Origin: Streptomyces griseus | Lineage (GTDB): Bacteria > Actinomycetota > Actinomycetes > Streptomycetales > Streptomycetaceae | DNA length: 36,456 nucleotides | Direction: 5' to 3' | Assembly: GCA_002154345.1 (NCBI GenBank) | Contig: MUNB01000089.1 | Span: forward strand, 1 to 36,456 | Part shown: one piece after another, positions 1-8,445 of the stretch | How positions within the stretch are numbered: position 1 is the first letter of the stretch | How the letters are laid out: each line of letters begins with the position of its first letter | The notes under the pieces: generated by a model | Told to the model about the DNA's origin: nothing | Databases searched by the model: none | What the model saw: the letters and a program-made list of their open reading frames with translations, nothing else | Program-made: the position numbers and the translations under genes

Positions 1-10
1 GCCCCGCCCC

Positions 11-43
11 ATCCAGGCCCCCGCCCCGCGCGGGGGCCTGGAT
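11..43. terminator. Strong hairpin, terminator of an upstream gene
   Basis: Perfect 13-bp inverted repeat (11-23 against 31-43) with a 7-nt loop, both arms very GC-rich. No gene in the window precedes it, so it most likely ends a transcription unit lying to the left. It also marks the left limit of the LAL regulator's upstream region. Confidence 0.7.
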
Positions 44-313
44 ACGAACGTGCCACAAGCGAAATCGCGACAATCACACACCGGTATCCCGACAATAGGC
101 CACTGACTCGTGACAAGAACATTTCAGCCAGATTGGAAATCCGTGAATGGGGTAGATCCCCCCAGTTCCGGGTCAGACTCACTTCTCAGCAATTCGCACC
201 GCACCAAGCACACTCTTCCCGCCCGCCGCCCAGCCGTGCCTGGGGCCTGCCACCGAGCCGTCTCGGACAGGAGGCCGGAAGTATTTCAGTGACTTGATCT
301 GTTGAGGTTACGG
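44..313 (+). promoter_or_regulatory. Upstream region of the LAL regulator gene
   Basis: About 270 bases without a credible gene, and clearly less GC-rich than the coding DNA around it, as expected for a promoter region. I see a repeated CGACAAT at about 69 and 103 but no recognisable operator. The ATCACG-N6-CGTGAT dyad found in front of the other cluster genes is absent. An AGGAGG at 269-274 is not placed correctly for any in-frame start. The usable ribosome-binding site appears to be the GAGG at 304-307. Confidence 0.4.
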
Positions 314-2953
314 ATGTTGATGGGCAACGATGTGAAATCCACCGCGCCCGCTTTTCCGGGCAGAGAGACCATCCTCCACGAGATACGACAGGCCCTCGGG
401 CGAGCGGCGTCCGGGGGCGGCGGCTGCCTGGTCGTCGAAGGCGCCGCGGGGACCGGGAAGAGCGAACTGCTGCGCCTGGCCGGAATGCACGGGGAGGCCT
501 CGGGATTCGGCCTCGTCGCCGGCACGGCCGTACCCCTGGACACCGGAGCCCCGTTCAGCACCCTGCGCCGCGTCCTGAGGGAGAATCTCTCCGCGCGGGA
601 CTATGTCCTCCTCACCGATCGCCGGACCTTCGATCCGCTCGCTCCGGTCGACCGCATCGTGGAGTTCCTCCGGCGCTCCACCCGGGACCGGCCGCTGCTC
701 GTGGCCCTCGACGACGCACACCTCGTGGACGATCTCACCGCCGACGCCCTGCGCAATCTGATCGACGCCTCGGTCACCCTGCCGGTCCTGTGGTTACTGG
801 CGCGCGGCACCTCGCGCACACCCGGTCATGCCCAGGAGACCATCGACTGGCTCATCCGGGAAGGGGCCGCGCACCACCGGCTGGAATCGCTTTCACCGGA
901 AGCCGTGGCGGAGATATCCGCGGAACTGATCGGCGCCCGCCCCGATGACGACGTTCTCGCACTGGTGGCCCGCGTCAACGGAAATCCCTTTCTCCTCAAA
1001 GAACTTCTCGTCACCTCCCTGTCCGACGGGAGGATGTGCGTTCAGGACGGTGTCGCCGTCCTCCTCGACGCCGAGCCCGCACCCGCATTCCGGCAGGCCG
1101 TCGTGCATCATCTGCGCGGGCTCTCCCATGAATGCCTGCGCATTCTGGATGCCGTGGCCGTGCTGGGCCAGAGGTTCTCCATCCATGAGGCGGCCGGGCT
1201 GCTGGGCCGCAATCCGGTGGAACTGCTGCCGCTGATCGGCGAGCTGATCGCCGCGTCGGTGCTGGAGGACGAGGGGCCCACCCTCGCCTTCCGGCACCCG
1301 CTGGTCCGCGAGACCCTGTACGACCGGCTCTCCGAGCCCACCCGGACCGCCCTGCACCGCGAGGCGGCCGCCACCCTGTGGCGCGAGGGCCGGTCGGCGC
1401 CCACCTTCCTGGAGCATCTGATGCTCGGCCGGCGGGGCGAGGGCGACGGCCTCGTCCCGGCCGCCGTACGTGCGGAGGCCCGGTTCGCGCCGGAGCCGGA
1501 ACAGTTCGTGCCGACGGCCGCGCCGTTGGTGCCGGAGGCCGGGCAGTTCCTGCCGGAGGCCGGGCCGTTCGTACCGGAGACGGGGCAGTTCCTGCCGGAG
1601 GCCGGACCGTTCGTGCCGGAGGCCGGGCGGCTCGTCCTCTCCGGCGCCGCCGGCGGCACGGCCGCTCCGCACGCCCCGCCACCGGCCCCGTACGCCGAAC
1701 TGATGCACCGGACGACGCTGCGGTACTCGGCCGCCCAGGTGCAGGGGCTGCACGCGCAGATGGTCGCGCACGCCCGCGCGGCGCTGCGGATCGCCCGCGA
1801 CCACGGGGACCGGACCAGCCGGGCCCACCACCGGCTGTGGCTGGCGGTCGCGCTGACCGCGTCGGACGAGTTCGACCAGGCCGGGGAGATCCTCGCCGAG
1901 CGGTGCGACCCCTCCGACCATGTGGCGCTGCCCTGGGTGCGGCCCATGTGGCACTACCACCGCGCCCAGTTGAAGCTGGCGGCCGGGCAGCTGGAGGAGG
2001 CGGACGAGGACGCCGTCGAGGCGGTGCGCATCTGTGAGCGGCTCGCCGCACCGGCCCTCGCGGTAGGGCCGCTCGCGCTGCGCATCCGGGTGGCGGTCCA
2101 CCGCCACGAGCTGACGGAGGCCAACCGCCACGTCGTCCACGCCTCCCGGCTGTCGGCGGCCGCGAGCGGTGAGGCGCGCGAAGAGCTGTCCTGGGTGACG
2201 GCCCTGCTGCACAGTGCGGAGGAGAACCGGCAGTCCGCTCACGACACCCTCTCCCCCGTCTACTCCGGCGTCCCGAAGCGGCCCCTGCTCCTCACCCGGG
2301 AACCGCACGCGGGCGCCTGCCTGGTCCGTACGGCGATGAGCGCCGGGGACTGCGAACGCGCCACGGCCGTCGCCGGGGCGGCGCGCCTGGTCGCCACCCG
2401 TAACCCCACGGTGGCCTCGGCGGTCGCCGCCGCCGCGCACGCCGAGGGCGTCCTGCGCAACGACGTGGACCGGCTGCGCGCCGCCGTGTCGGCGTACCGC
2501 TCCGGGCCCCGGCCGCTCTCGCTCGCCGCGGCGACCGAGGACCTGGCGCTGGCGGAGAACGAGGCGGGCGGCCGGAGCACGGCGATCGGTCTGCTCGACG
2601 AGGCGCTGGCGCGCTACCAGAACCACGGCGCCCGGGGCGACGCCCTGCGCGTGCGCAAGACCCTGCGCTCCCTGGCGGTGCGGCGCCGCACCCGGGGGCG
2701 GGACCGGGACCTGGACCCGGTCGAGGGGCCCCGGGCCCGGTGGGACCAGCTGACCCCGTCCGAGCTGCGCGTGGTGCGGCTGGTGGCGCAGGGGCTGACC
2801 AACCGGGAGGTGGCGGAGAAGCTGTTCCTCTCCCCGCACACCGTGGACAGCCATCTGCGGCACAGCTTCACCAAGCTCGGGGTGACCAGCCGGGTCGAGC
2901 TGACCCGTCAGGTGCTGACCCACGAGGAGGTCCCGCCGGCCGGTCCGGCCTGA
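314..2953 (+). CDS. LAL-family LuxR transcriptional regulator, probable cluster activator
   Basis: Large ATP-binding LuxR regulator (879 aa from ATG 314). An N-terminal AAA/NACHT-like ATPase has the P-loop GAAGTGKS at about residue 43 and a Walker B LLVALDDAH. A long helical, TPR-like middle follows, and a C-terminal GerE/LuxR helix-turn-helix (LTPSELRVVRLVAQGLTNRE and following). This length and order are normal for LAL regulators, which usually activate adjacent biosynthetic clusters. ATG 314 is preferred because GAGG lies six bases upstream; TTG 302 is the alternative. A rare TTA leucine codon at 794-796 predicts dependence on the bldA tRNA. A heptapeptide repeat sits at about residues 391-439. 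The next gene starts 119 bases downstream behind its own operator. Family assignment is secure; the target genes are inferred. Confidence 0.93.
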   Translation: MLMGNDVKSTAPAFPGRETILHEIRQALGRAASGGGGCLVVEGAAGTGKSELLRLAGMHGEASGFGLVAGTAVPLDTGAPFSTLRRVLRENLSARDYVLLTDRRTFDPLAPVDRIVEFLRRSTRDRPLLVALDDAHLVDDLTADALRNLIDASVTLPVLWLLARGTSRTPGHAQETIDWLIREGAAHHRLESLSPEAVAEISAELIGARPDDDVLALVARVNGNPFLLKELLVTSLSDGRMCVQDGVAVLLDAEPAPAFRQAVVHHLRGLSHECLRILDAVAVLGQRFSIHEAAGLLGRNPVELLPLIGELIAASVLEDEGPTLAFRHPLVRETLYDRLSEPTRTALHREAAATLWREGRSAPTFLEHLMLGRRGEGDGLVPAAVRAEARFAPEPEQFVPTAAPLVPEAGQFLPEAGPFVPETGQFLPEAGPFVPEAGRLVLSGAAGGTAAPHAPPPAPYAELMHRTTLRYSAAQVQGLHAQMVAHARAALRIARDHGDRTSRAHHRLWLAVALTASDEFDQAGEILAERCDPSDHVALPWVRPMWHYHRAQLKLAAGQLEEADEDAVEAVRICERLAAPALAVGPLALRIRVAVHRHELTEANRHVVHASRLSAAASGEAREELSWVTALLHSAEENRQSAHDTLSPVYSGVPKRPLLLTREPHAGACLVRTAMSAGDCERATAVAGAARLVATRNPTVASAVAAAAHAEGVLRNDVDRLRAAVSAYRSGPRPLSLAAATEDLALAENEAGGRSTAIGLLDEALARYQNHGARGDALRVRKTLRSLAVRRRTRGRDRDLDPVEGPRARWDQLTPSELRVVRLVAQGLTNREVAEKLFLSPHTVDSHLRHSFTKLGVTSRVELTRQVLTHEEVPPAGPA
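1484..1630 (+). repeat. Seven tandem 21-bp units encoding F(V/L)PEAG(Q/P) heptads
   Basis: Seven consecutive in-frame 21-bp units lie inside the LAL gene: FAPEPEQ, FVPTAAP, LVPEAGQ, FLPEAGP, FVPETGQ, FLPEAGP and FVPEAGR. The last five are nearly identical in DNA, which suggests recent slippage or expansion. The stretch joins the ATPase module to the helical region and is rich in Pro, Glu and Gly, so it is probably a flexible linker. Confidence 0.9.
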
Positions 2954-2983
2954 GCCGGCGGCGTCCGCCCGTGCCCGGCCGAG

Positions 2984-3001
2984 TTCACGAGAACACGTGA
3001 T
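2984..3001. promoter_or_regulatory. Operator site A (TTCACG-N6-CGTGAT) upstream of the VOC operon
   Basis: 18-bp imperfect dyad TTCACG AGAACA CGTGAT, one half-site base different from the consensus ATCACG-N6-CGTGAT. It lies 31 bases after the LAL stop codon and 71 bases before the VOC start, so it probably controls the VOC, ligase and methyltransferase genes. It is one of five matching sites in the cluster. Confidence 0.7.
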
Positions 3002-3072
3002 GCCGCGTATCCCGTGCCCCAACACACTTGAGCCGTCCAAGGGTTGGTGACGCAACGGCAGAGAGGCACTTC

Positions 3073-3435
3073 ATGACGAACGCGATCGGACCCAACTTCC
3101 TCACCCTCCAGGTCCGTGACGTCGAACGGGCCCGGCGCTTCTACACGGAGGTGATCGGCTTCAAGGAGACGGAGTCCAAGGTCCCCACCGCCGCCGTGCT
3201 GGAGACCGAGCCCATCAAGATCGCCCTGCGCCAGGCCACGGTGGACCTGGACTCCGTGACGGAGCTCGGCTGGGGCGTCGTCCTGTGGATCAAGGCGAAG
3301 GACCCGGACGGTCTGGCCAAGACGGTGGCGGACCACGGCGTGACCATCACCAAGCCGCCCTGCGACGGGTTCTGCGGCCGGGAGTTCCAGTTCAAGGACC
3401 CCGACGGCTACGAACTGACGGTCTACGAGGGCTGA
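3073..3435 (+). CDS. VOC-superfamily (glyoxalase/bleomycin-resistance-like) protein
   Basis: 120-aa single-domain VOC protein. It has the typical opening (NFLTLQVRDVERARRFYTEVIGF) and ending (FQFKDPDGYELTVYEG) of the beta-alpha-beta-beta-beta fold, including a Glu in the expected metal-ligand place of the last strand. Start ATG 3073 has GAGAGG six bases upstream. VOC proteins are metal-dependent lyases/dioxygenases or drug-binding resistance proteins, and the sequence does not settle which. It is the first gene behind operator A and is followed after 126 bases by the ANL ligase. Its position in the cluster suggests self-protection or a tailoring step; that is inference. Confidence 0.85.
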   Translation: MTNAIGPNFLTLQVRDVERARRFYTEVIGFKETESKVPTAAVLETEPIKIALRQATVDLDSVTELGWGVVLWIKAKDPDGLAKTVADHGVTITKPPCDGFCGREFQFKDPDGYELTVYEG

Positions 3436-3561
3436 TCCGGCCGCTCCCGAGCGCTACCGAGTGCTTTCGAGCGCTTCCGGCCGCCGCCGCACGCCCTCGC
3501 GCGGGCGGCGGCGGCCGTCGCGAGCGCAGGTCCCGTCGTCACTTCTTCCCGGAAGGAACGC

Positions 3562-5331
3562 ATGCGCGAAAATACCGGCGTCATCAGCATGGGCCTCGCG
3601 CCGGCGGCACGGATGCCGCTGCGTGCCCGCCTCCGGCTCCTGGCCGAACCCACCCTCGGGGTGGGCAGTTTCCTCGATCACGCCCGTGCCGTCAGCCCCG
3701 ACCCGTCGGCCCCCTTCCTCCTCGCGCAGCACGCGGGAGGCCCGGAGGAGGACGGTCTGGAGCGGCTGAGCCTCGACCGTCTGACGGAGATACGTGATGC
3801 GTACGCCTCCTGGTACCACGAGGCCGGCGTACGCAAGGGCGACCCGGTCGGCGTCTACGCCGGCGAGGGCATCGACGCCTTCCTGCACTTCCTGGCGCTG
3901 AGCTCGCTCGGCGCCATCGCCGCCCTGGTCAACGGCCGGATGAAGCCGGCCGTGGCCGCCGAGTACCTGACCCGGATCGGGGTGTACGGCCTGGTCGGCA
4001 CGGCCGAGGGCATCGACCGGCTGCGCGAGTCGGGCGGCCTGCCGAAGACCCTGGCCTTCGAGAAGGACCTGCGCACCTTCCCGCGCACCCGGAGCGCCCG
4101 GCCCTCGCTGCCCGGCGTCTTCCCCTACCGGCACGGCGAGGACGACCTCGTGATGCTGTGCCACACCTCCGGCACCACCGGGCCGCCGAAGGCTGTCACC
4201 TTCGGCCACCGGCAGTTCTTCCGGGGCAAGCGGCACCGGCTGGTGAGCTTCCCCGACGCGGGCTCCAACCGGATGCTGTCCGCGCTGCCGCAGACCCACT
4301 CGGCGGGCATCAGCTATCTGATGACCGCCACCCTGCTCGGGCTGCCGACGCTGGTCATGGCGGACTCCTCGGGCGAGGCGGTGCACGACGCGGCCGGCTG
4401 GTTCCGGCCGACCCTGGTGGTCGCCTTCCCGCAGACGTACGCGGAACTCGCCCGGCTCGATCTGTCGCCCTCGGCGGTCGGCAACGTCCACACCTGGATC
4501 AACACGGGCGACTCCGCGCACGAGGCGCACATCAAGGCGCTCATCCGGCACGGGCGGCGGCCCGGCGGGCGGAACGGCAGGCTGCCGGTCCCGCTGCCCG
4601 GCGGGTGGCCCGGCGGGCGGAGCTCGCGGGCCGGTTCCCGGTTCATCGACGGGCTCGGCTCCTCCGAGATGGGCATGGCGCTGTTCCGCAAGGTCAGCGA
4701 GCCGGAGCGGCAGGACTACGACCGGTGCGTCGGCAGGCCGGTCAAGGTGGTGGAGCGGGCCACCGTGCTCGACCCGGACGGACGGCAGCTCGGCCCCGGC
4801 CGGGCGGGGAGGCTCGGCGTCATCTCGCCGACCAGGACGCCGGGTTACTGGGGCAACACCGAGCTGACGGGCAAGTCGTCCGTCTCCGGTTTCTGGCTGA
4901 CCGGGGACATCGTCTACCGGGACCGGCGCGGCCGGTTCTTCCATCTGGACCGGGTGCCGGACGTCATCGAGACCGCCGAAGGGCCGGTCTACAGCCTGCC
5001 GATGGAGGAGGCGATCCTGCTCGGCCTGCCCGAGGTGGCCGACTGCGCGGTCGTCGCGGTCGACGCTCCCCCGCCGCTCGGCAAGCAGGCGCCCTTCGCC
5101 ACGGTCCTGCTGAAGCCCGGGGCGAAGGCCCCGGCCGACCTGCTGGCCACGCTCAACGACGTACTGCACGCCCGGGGGCTCACCGCCCTGAGCGCGGCGG
5201 TGCTCGCCACCGAGCCGGAGCACTTCCCGACCGGCGCCACCGGCAAGGTCCTCAAGCGCAGCCTGCGCGAACACTTCGCCGACGTACTCGTCCGGCCCTC
5301 GTCGCCGGGCACCGAGGAGAGCAGCTCATGA
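3562..5331 (+). CDS. ANL-superfamily AMP-forming ligase, CreM-like candidate diazotase
   Basis: 589-aa adenylate-forming enzyme. Core motifs are in order: A3 TSGTTGPPKA (about 202-211), A5 GLGSSEMG (364-371), A7 LTGD (446-449) and the catalytic A10 lysine in PTGATGKVLKRS (about K562). The A8 hinge (DRVPDVIETAEG) departs from the usual GR-KD pattern. A Gly/Arg/Pro-rich insertion occupies about 330-360 before A5. In cremeomycin the ligase-like CreM uses ATP and nitrite to diazotise an aminohydroxybenzoate. The neighbouring 3,4-AHBA and nitrite genes make the same role likely here. A conventional aryl-CoA or acyl-AMP ligase is the alternative. ATG 3562 has AAGGAA six bases upstream. The stop overlaps the methyltransferase start (ATGA), so translation is coupled. 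Confidence 0.85.
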   Translation: MRENTGVISMGLAPAARMPLRARLRLLAEPTLGVGSFLDHARAVSPDPSAPFLLAQHAGGPEEDGLERLSLDRLTEIRDAYASWYHEAGVRKGDPVGVYAGEGIDAFLHFLALSSLGAIAALVNGRMKPAVAAEYLTRIGVYGLVGTAEGIDRLRESGGLPKTLAFEKDLRTFPRTRSARPSLPGVFPYRHGEDDLVMLCHTSGTTGPPKAVTFGHRQFFRGKRHRLVSFPDAGSNRMLSALPQTHSAGISYLMTATLLGLPTLVMADSSGEAVHDAAGWFRPTLVVAFPQTYAELARLDLSPSAVGNVHTWINTGDSAHEAHIKALIRHGRRPGGRNGRLPVPLPGGWPGGRSSRAGSRFIDGLGSSEMGMALFRKVSEPERQDYDRCVGRPVKVVERATVLDPDGRQLGPGRAGRLGVISPTRTPGYWGNTELTGKSSVSGFWLTGDIVYRDRRGRFFHLDRVPDVIETAEGPVYSLPMEEAILLGLPEVADCAVVAVDAPPPLGKQAPFATVLLKPGAKAPADLLATLNDVLHARGLTALSAAVLATEPEHFPTGATGKVLKRSLREHFADVLVRPSSPGTEESSS

Positions 5332-6368
5332 CCCGCTACCAGTTCGACCCCGAGCCGACCGGCGATGTTCCTCCGCCGGTCCGGATGTACGAAATGCTCT
5401 ACAGCTCGCTGGTGAGCCAGCTGATCATCGCCGTGGCGGATCTGGGGGTCGCCGACGCGATCGGCGACGAGGTGCGCCATGTGGACGACATCGCGGAGCG
5501 GACCGGCGCGCACCCGGGCGCGCTCTACCGGGGCCTGCGGGCGCTGGCGAGCGTCGGGGTCTTCACGGAGGTGGAGCCGCGGACCTTCGCCCTGACCCCG
5601 CTGGCGGCGACGCTGCGCAGCGACGTACCGGGGTCGATGCGGGACCTGGCGCGGTACGTCGGACTGCCCGAGCGGCAGAACTCCTTCGGGGCGCTGGCCC
5701 ACAGCCTGCGCACCGGGAAGCCGTCGTTCAACCATCTGCACGGCACGGACTGGTGGACGTACTTCTCCGAACACCCGGAGCTGGCCTCGCTGTTCAACAG
5801 TGCGATGAGCAGCATGTCGGTGATGGTCAACTCCAGCACGCTGGACGCCTACGACCTCTCCGACGTGCGCCGGCTGGTCGATGTCGGCGGCGGGCACGGG
5901 CGGTTGGTGGGCTCGCTGCTCCAGCGCTATCCGGAGATGACCGCGGTGGTCCACGATCTGCCGAGGGTGGTGCCGGACGCGGAGGCGGTGCTGGCCGGTC
6001 TGGGGCTCTCGGACCGGGCGGAGTGCGTCGGCGGGGACTTCCTGGAGTCGGTTCCGGAGGGCGGCGACGCCTATGTGCTGTCCTGGACGATCCACGACTG
6101 GGACGACGAGGACGCCGTACGGATCCTGCGCAACATCCGTAAGGCGCTGGGCGATTCGGGCCGGCTGATCATCATCGACGAGGTGCTGCCGGAGGGCGAC
6201 ACCCCGCACTTCGGCAAGTTCGAGGACATCGTGATGCTGACGCTGCTGACCGGGCACGTGCGGACGGAGGCCGAGTATGTGGACCTCTTCGAGAAGGCCG
6301 GGTTCCGGCACAAGGAGACCCGGCCGACCCGGGCGCCCACGAGCGTGATCGTGGCGGTGCCCGCGTAG
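5328..6368 (+). CDS. SAM-dependent O-methyltransferase (plant COMT-like type)
   Basis: 346-aa class I methyltransferase of the dimerising small-molecule O-methyltransferase family. An N-terminal winged-helix dimerisation part (about 15-100) precedes the SAM site DVGGGHGR (185-192). An acidic residue (HD at about 209-210) could bind the SAM ribose, and the general-base His lies in SWTIHDWDDEDA (about H256). The family methylates phenolic or enolic hydroxyls. The likely substrate here is an aminohydroxybenzoate or its diazo derivative, as for the methyltransferase step in cremeomycin formation, but the position cannot be read from sequence. It starts on the ATGA overlap with the ligase and ends just before a very strong bidirectional hairpin. 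Confidence 0.92.
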   Translation: MTRYQFDPEPTGDVPPPVRMYEMLYSSLVSQLIIAVADLGVADAIGDEVRHVDDIAERTGAHPGALYRGLRALASVGVFTEVEPRTFALTPLAATLRSDVPGSMRDLARYVGLPERQNSFGALAHSLRTGKPSFNHLHGTDWWTYFSEHPELASLFNSAMSSMSVMVNSSTLDAYDLSDVRRLVDVGGGHGRLVGSLLQRYPEMTAVVHDLPRVVPDAEAVLAGLGLSDRAECVGGDFLESVPEGGDAYVLSWTIHDWDDEDAVRILRNIRKALGDSGRLIIIDEVLPEGDTPHFGKFEDIVMLTLLTGHVRTEAEYVDLFEKAGFRHKETRPTRAPTSVIVAVPA

Positions 6369-6382
6369 CGGGACGGCCGGTG

Positions 6383-6432
6383 AACGGCCCGGGGCCCGGG
6401 GAACCGATCGGTTCCCCGGGCCCCGGGCCGTT
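6383..6432. terminator. Perfect 50-bp palindrome, bidirectional terminator
   Basis: A perfect inverted repeat with two 24-base arms around a central AT, GC-rich throughout. It lies between the converging methyltransferase (+) and GriH-like (-) genes, 14 bases from each stop region. Its place and symmetry fit a terminator serving both strands. Confidence 0.85.
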
Positions 6433-6445
6433 GGCGGTCGGCCGC

Positions 6446-7555
6446 CTACTTCTCCAGGCAGAACTCGTCGATCGCGTAGCCGACGTGCCGGTCGGCGGTG
6501 GGCAGGTAGCCGAGGACGACGTCGCCGGGCTTGAGTTCGGTGCTGTTGTGCACGACCCCGCCGGGGCCCAGCACCCGCACGTGCCAGTCGTCCTGGAGGA
6601 TCAGGTTGACCGTGGTGCCGTTGGCGGCCACCGCGTCCACCGAGAGCAGCGGACGGCTCTCGATCTTGACCCGGCCGACGGCCACCACCCGGGTCTGGCC
6701 CTTGACGTCGACGGCGAGCACCTTGCTGCCGGCGGTGAGTTCGCTGAGGTAGTGGGTGCGGGAGTTCTGGGACAGCGTGTACGAGTGGATGGCTCCGGCG
6801 TTCACCCGGAACGGCCGGGTGGGCATGTAGGGCAGCGGATGGGTCTCGCTGACGCAGAGGATCATGCCCTTGGAGTGGGAGCCGACGAGGATGCCCTCGT
6901 CCTGGCGGAAGTGCGTGACGGTGTCGACGCAGGCCCGCTCCCCCATGCCGATGTGGGCGGTGGCGGTGATGGTGAGTTCGACCATGTCGAGGTCCGGGGT
7001 GCGGGAGACGGCCGAGGCCTTGAGGGCGGTGGCGTCGCCGACCTTCGCCGGGGCCAGCATCACGCCGTCGGAGCCGAGTTCCAGCACACCGAAGATGATC
7101 TCGGCCTCCTCGACGTCCTGGGCGACCGTGATGATGCTGCCGGTGCCCTTGGCGGCCTTGCCCGCCGCGATGACGATCTCCAGCGGGATCTTGGTGGGGT
7201 CGCGGAACCACAGGATGCTCCACCGCTCGGTGGCGGCCGCGCGGCAGGCCACCTCCAGGGTCGGGGCGTCCACGATCTCCACGTACCGGCCGAACTCCAC
7301 ACCGGGGTGGCGGGCGGCGAGGGCGGCGGGCTCGCCGTGCAGCTCCGGCCGCACGATCACGATGTCGGCCGGGCCGAAGTCCTCCGGCAGTTCCGGGCCG
7401 TCGGGGAAGAGCACCTTCTTCACGGTCGGCGGGAGGTCCGCCAGGTCCGCCGCGGAGGACGCCACCACACCGTCCAGCCGCTGGTGCACCGCCTCCTCCA
7501 GGATCGCGGGGGTGACGTCGTTCTTCTTGCGCAGATCGAGCCAGGTGAGCTTCAT
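6446..7555 (-). CDS. griH: GriH-like 3-amino-4-hydroxybenzoate synthase (DHQ synthase II family)
   Basis: 369-aa member of the archaeal-type 3-dehydroquinate synthase (AroB', DHQS) family, full length and with the family's opening MKLTWLDLRKKNDVTPAILEEA. In Streptomyces griseus GriH converts the C7 aldol product of GriI into 3,4-AHBA. No other shikimate gene is near, while the GriI-like aldolase gene lies directly upstream, so the 3,4-AHBA role is far likelier than aromatic amino-acid synthesis. The start has GAGGACC just upstream. It is the last gene of the aspartokinase-aldolase-cyclase operon and follows the aldolase gene after 60 bases. CreH of the cremeomycin cluster is, as I recall, the equivalent protein. 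Confidence 0.92.
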   Translation of the reverse strand: MKLTWLDLRKKNDVTPAILEEAVHQRLDGVVASSAADLADLPPTVKKVLFPDGPELPEDFGPADIVIVRPELHGEPAALAARHPGVEFGRYVEIVDAPTLEVACRAAATERWSILWFRDPTKIPLEIVIAAGKAAKGTGSIITVAQDVEEAEIIFGVLELGSDGVMLAPAKVGDATALKASAVSRTPDLDMVELTITATAHIGMGERACVDTVTHFRQDEGILVGSHSKGMILCVSETHPLPYMPTRPFRVNAGAIHSYTLSQNSRTHYLSELTAGSKVLAVDVKGQTRVVAVGRVKIESRPLLSVDAVAANGTTVNLILQDDWHVRVLGPGGVVHNSTELKPGDVVLGYLPTADRHVGYAIDEFCLEK

Positions 7556-7615
7556 GGTCCTCTTCCTCGGTTTCCTCGGTGCGTTCCGGATGGGGCGAGG
7601 TGGTGACGGGGATGG

Positions 7616-8416
7616 TCAGAGGCCGGCCGGGCCGTACCGGGCGGACGGGGCGTGCACCAGGTCGGCGATCTGGCGGGCGCGCTTGCCCGGGTCGTCGGCC
7701 TGGAAGATGTTGCGCCCCATGGCGAGCCCGCCGACGCCGGTGTCGAGGATGTCGCCCACCGCGTCGAGCAGTTCCTCGGTGGTGGCGGCGGCCTGTCCGC
7801 CGGCCACCAGGACGGGGACCGGGCAGGCGCTCACCACGTCGGCCAGGTCCGTCACCGTACGCGGGCAGGGGACCTTGACCAGGTCCGCGCCCAGGTCGGC
7901 GGCGAGGGTGGCGACATGTTTGATGAGCACCAGGTCCCGGGGGTCGCTGATCTCGGGGCCGCGCGGGTACATCATCGCCAGCAGCGGGATGTTCCAGCGG
8001 TCGCAGGCGTCCGCGACGGCGGCCATGTCGGACACCTGGGCGGCCTCGCCCGCGGAGCCCACGTTCACATGGACGCTGACCGCGTCCGCGCCCAGCCGCA
8101 GGGCGTTCTCGACGTCGCTGACCAGGTACTTGGCGTCGGGGTCGGGGGCGTGCATGGTACTCACGCTGAGGTGCACGATCAGCGAGGTCCGGGTGAAGGG
8201 CTCGGGGTCGAGGCGGCGCAGGGTGCCCTTGTGCAGCACGACCGCGTCGACCCCGTTGTCGGCGAGCCGGCCCACCATGTGGTTCAGGCCCGCGGCCGAG
8301 GCGATGGGCCCGTCGGTGACGGAGTGGTCCAGCGGGACCACCAGCAGCCGGTCGGGAGAGTTCCGGTAGAGCTTGCGGGCGCGCAGGCGCGCGCCGAACG
8401 AGCCGTTGAGCGTCAT
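7616..8416 (-). CDS. griI: GriI-like DhnA-type aldolase (aspartate semialdehyde + DHAP)
   Basis: 266-aa TIM-barrel aldolase of the DhnA/DeoC (archaeal FBA class I) family. The barrel starts with LLVVPLDHSVTDGP; DLVKVPCP carries the expected Schiff-base lysine, and VAGGQAA and GGLAMGRNIFQ form the phosphate-binding end. GriI condenses L-aspartate-4-semialdehyde with dihydroxyacetone phosphate, the first committed step to 3,4-AHBA. ATG 8416 is chosen because AAGGAGC sits in register upstream. An in-frame ATG at 8449 overlaps the aspartokinase stop (ATGA) and would add 11 residues, but no Shine-Dalgarno sequence precedes it beyond the coding DNA. It lies between the aspartokinase, which supplies its substrate, and the cyclase. 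Confidence 0.93.
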   Translation of the reverse strand: MTLNGSFGARLRARKLYRNSPDRLLVVPLDHSVTDGPIASAAGLNHMVGRLADNGVDAVVLHKGTLRRLDPEPFTRTSLIVHLSVSTMHAPDPDAKYLVSDVENALRLGADAVSVHVNVGSAGEAAQVSDMAAVADACDRWNIPLLAMMYPRGPEISDPRDLVLIKHVATLAADLGADLVKVPCPRTVTDLADVVSACPVPVLVAGGQAAATTEELLDAVGDILDTGVGGLAMGRNIFQADDPGKRARQIADLVHAPSARYGPAGL

Positions 8417-8445
8417 GGGGGTGCTCCTTCTGTGCTCGTCACCGG

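Noticed and set aside
893..3055. Long open frame on the minus strand opposite the LAL gene
   Set aside because: It is a typical shadow in GC-rich coding DNA: low-complexity Arg/Gly/Pro-rich translation, no domain, and the plus strand encodes a clear LuxR protein.
3781..3798. CTGACG-GAGATA-CGTGAT within the ligase gene
   Set aside because: The left half has mismatches to ATCACG and it lies inside a coding region far from any start.
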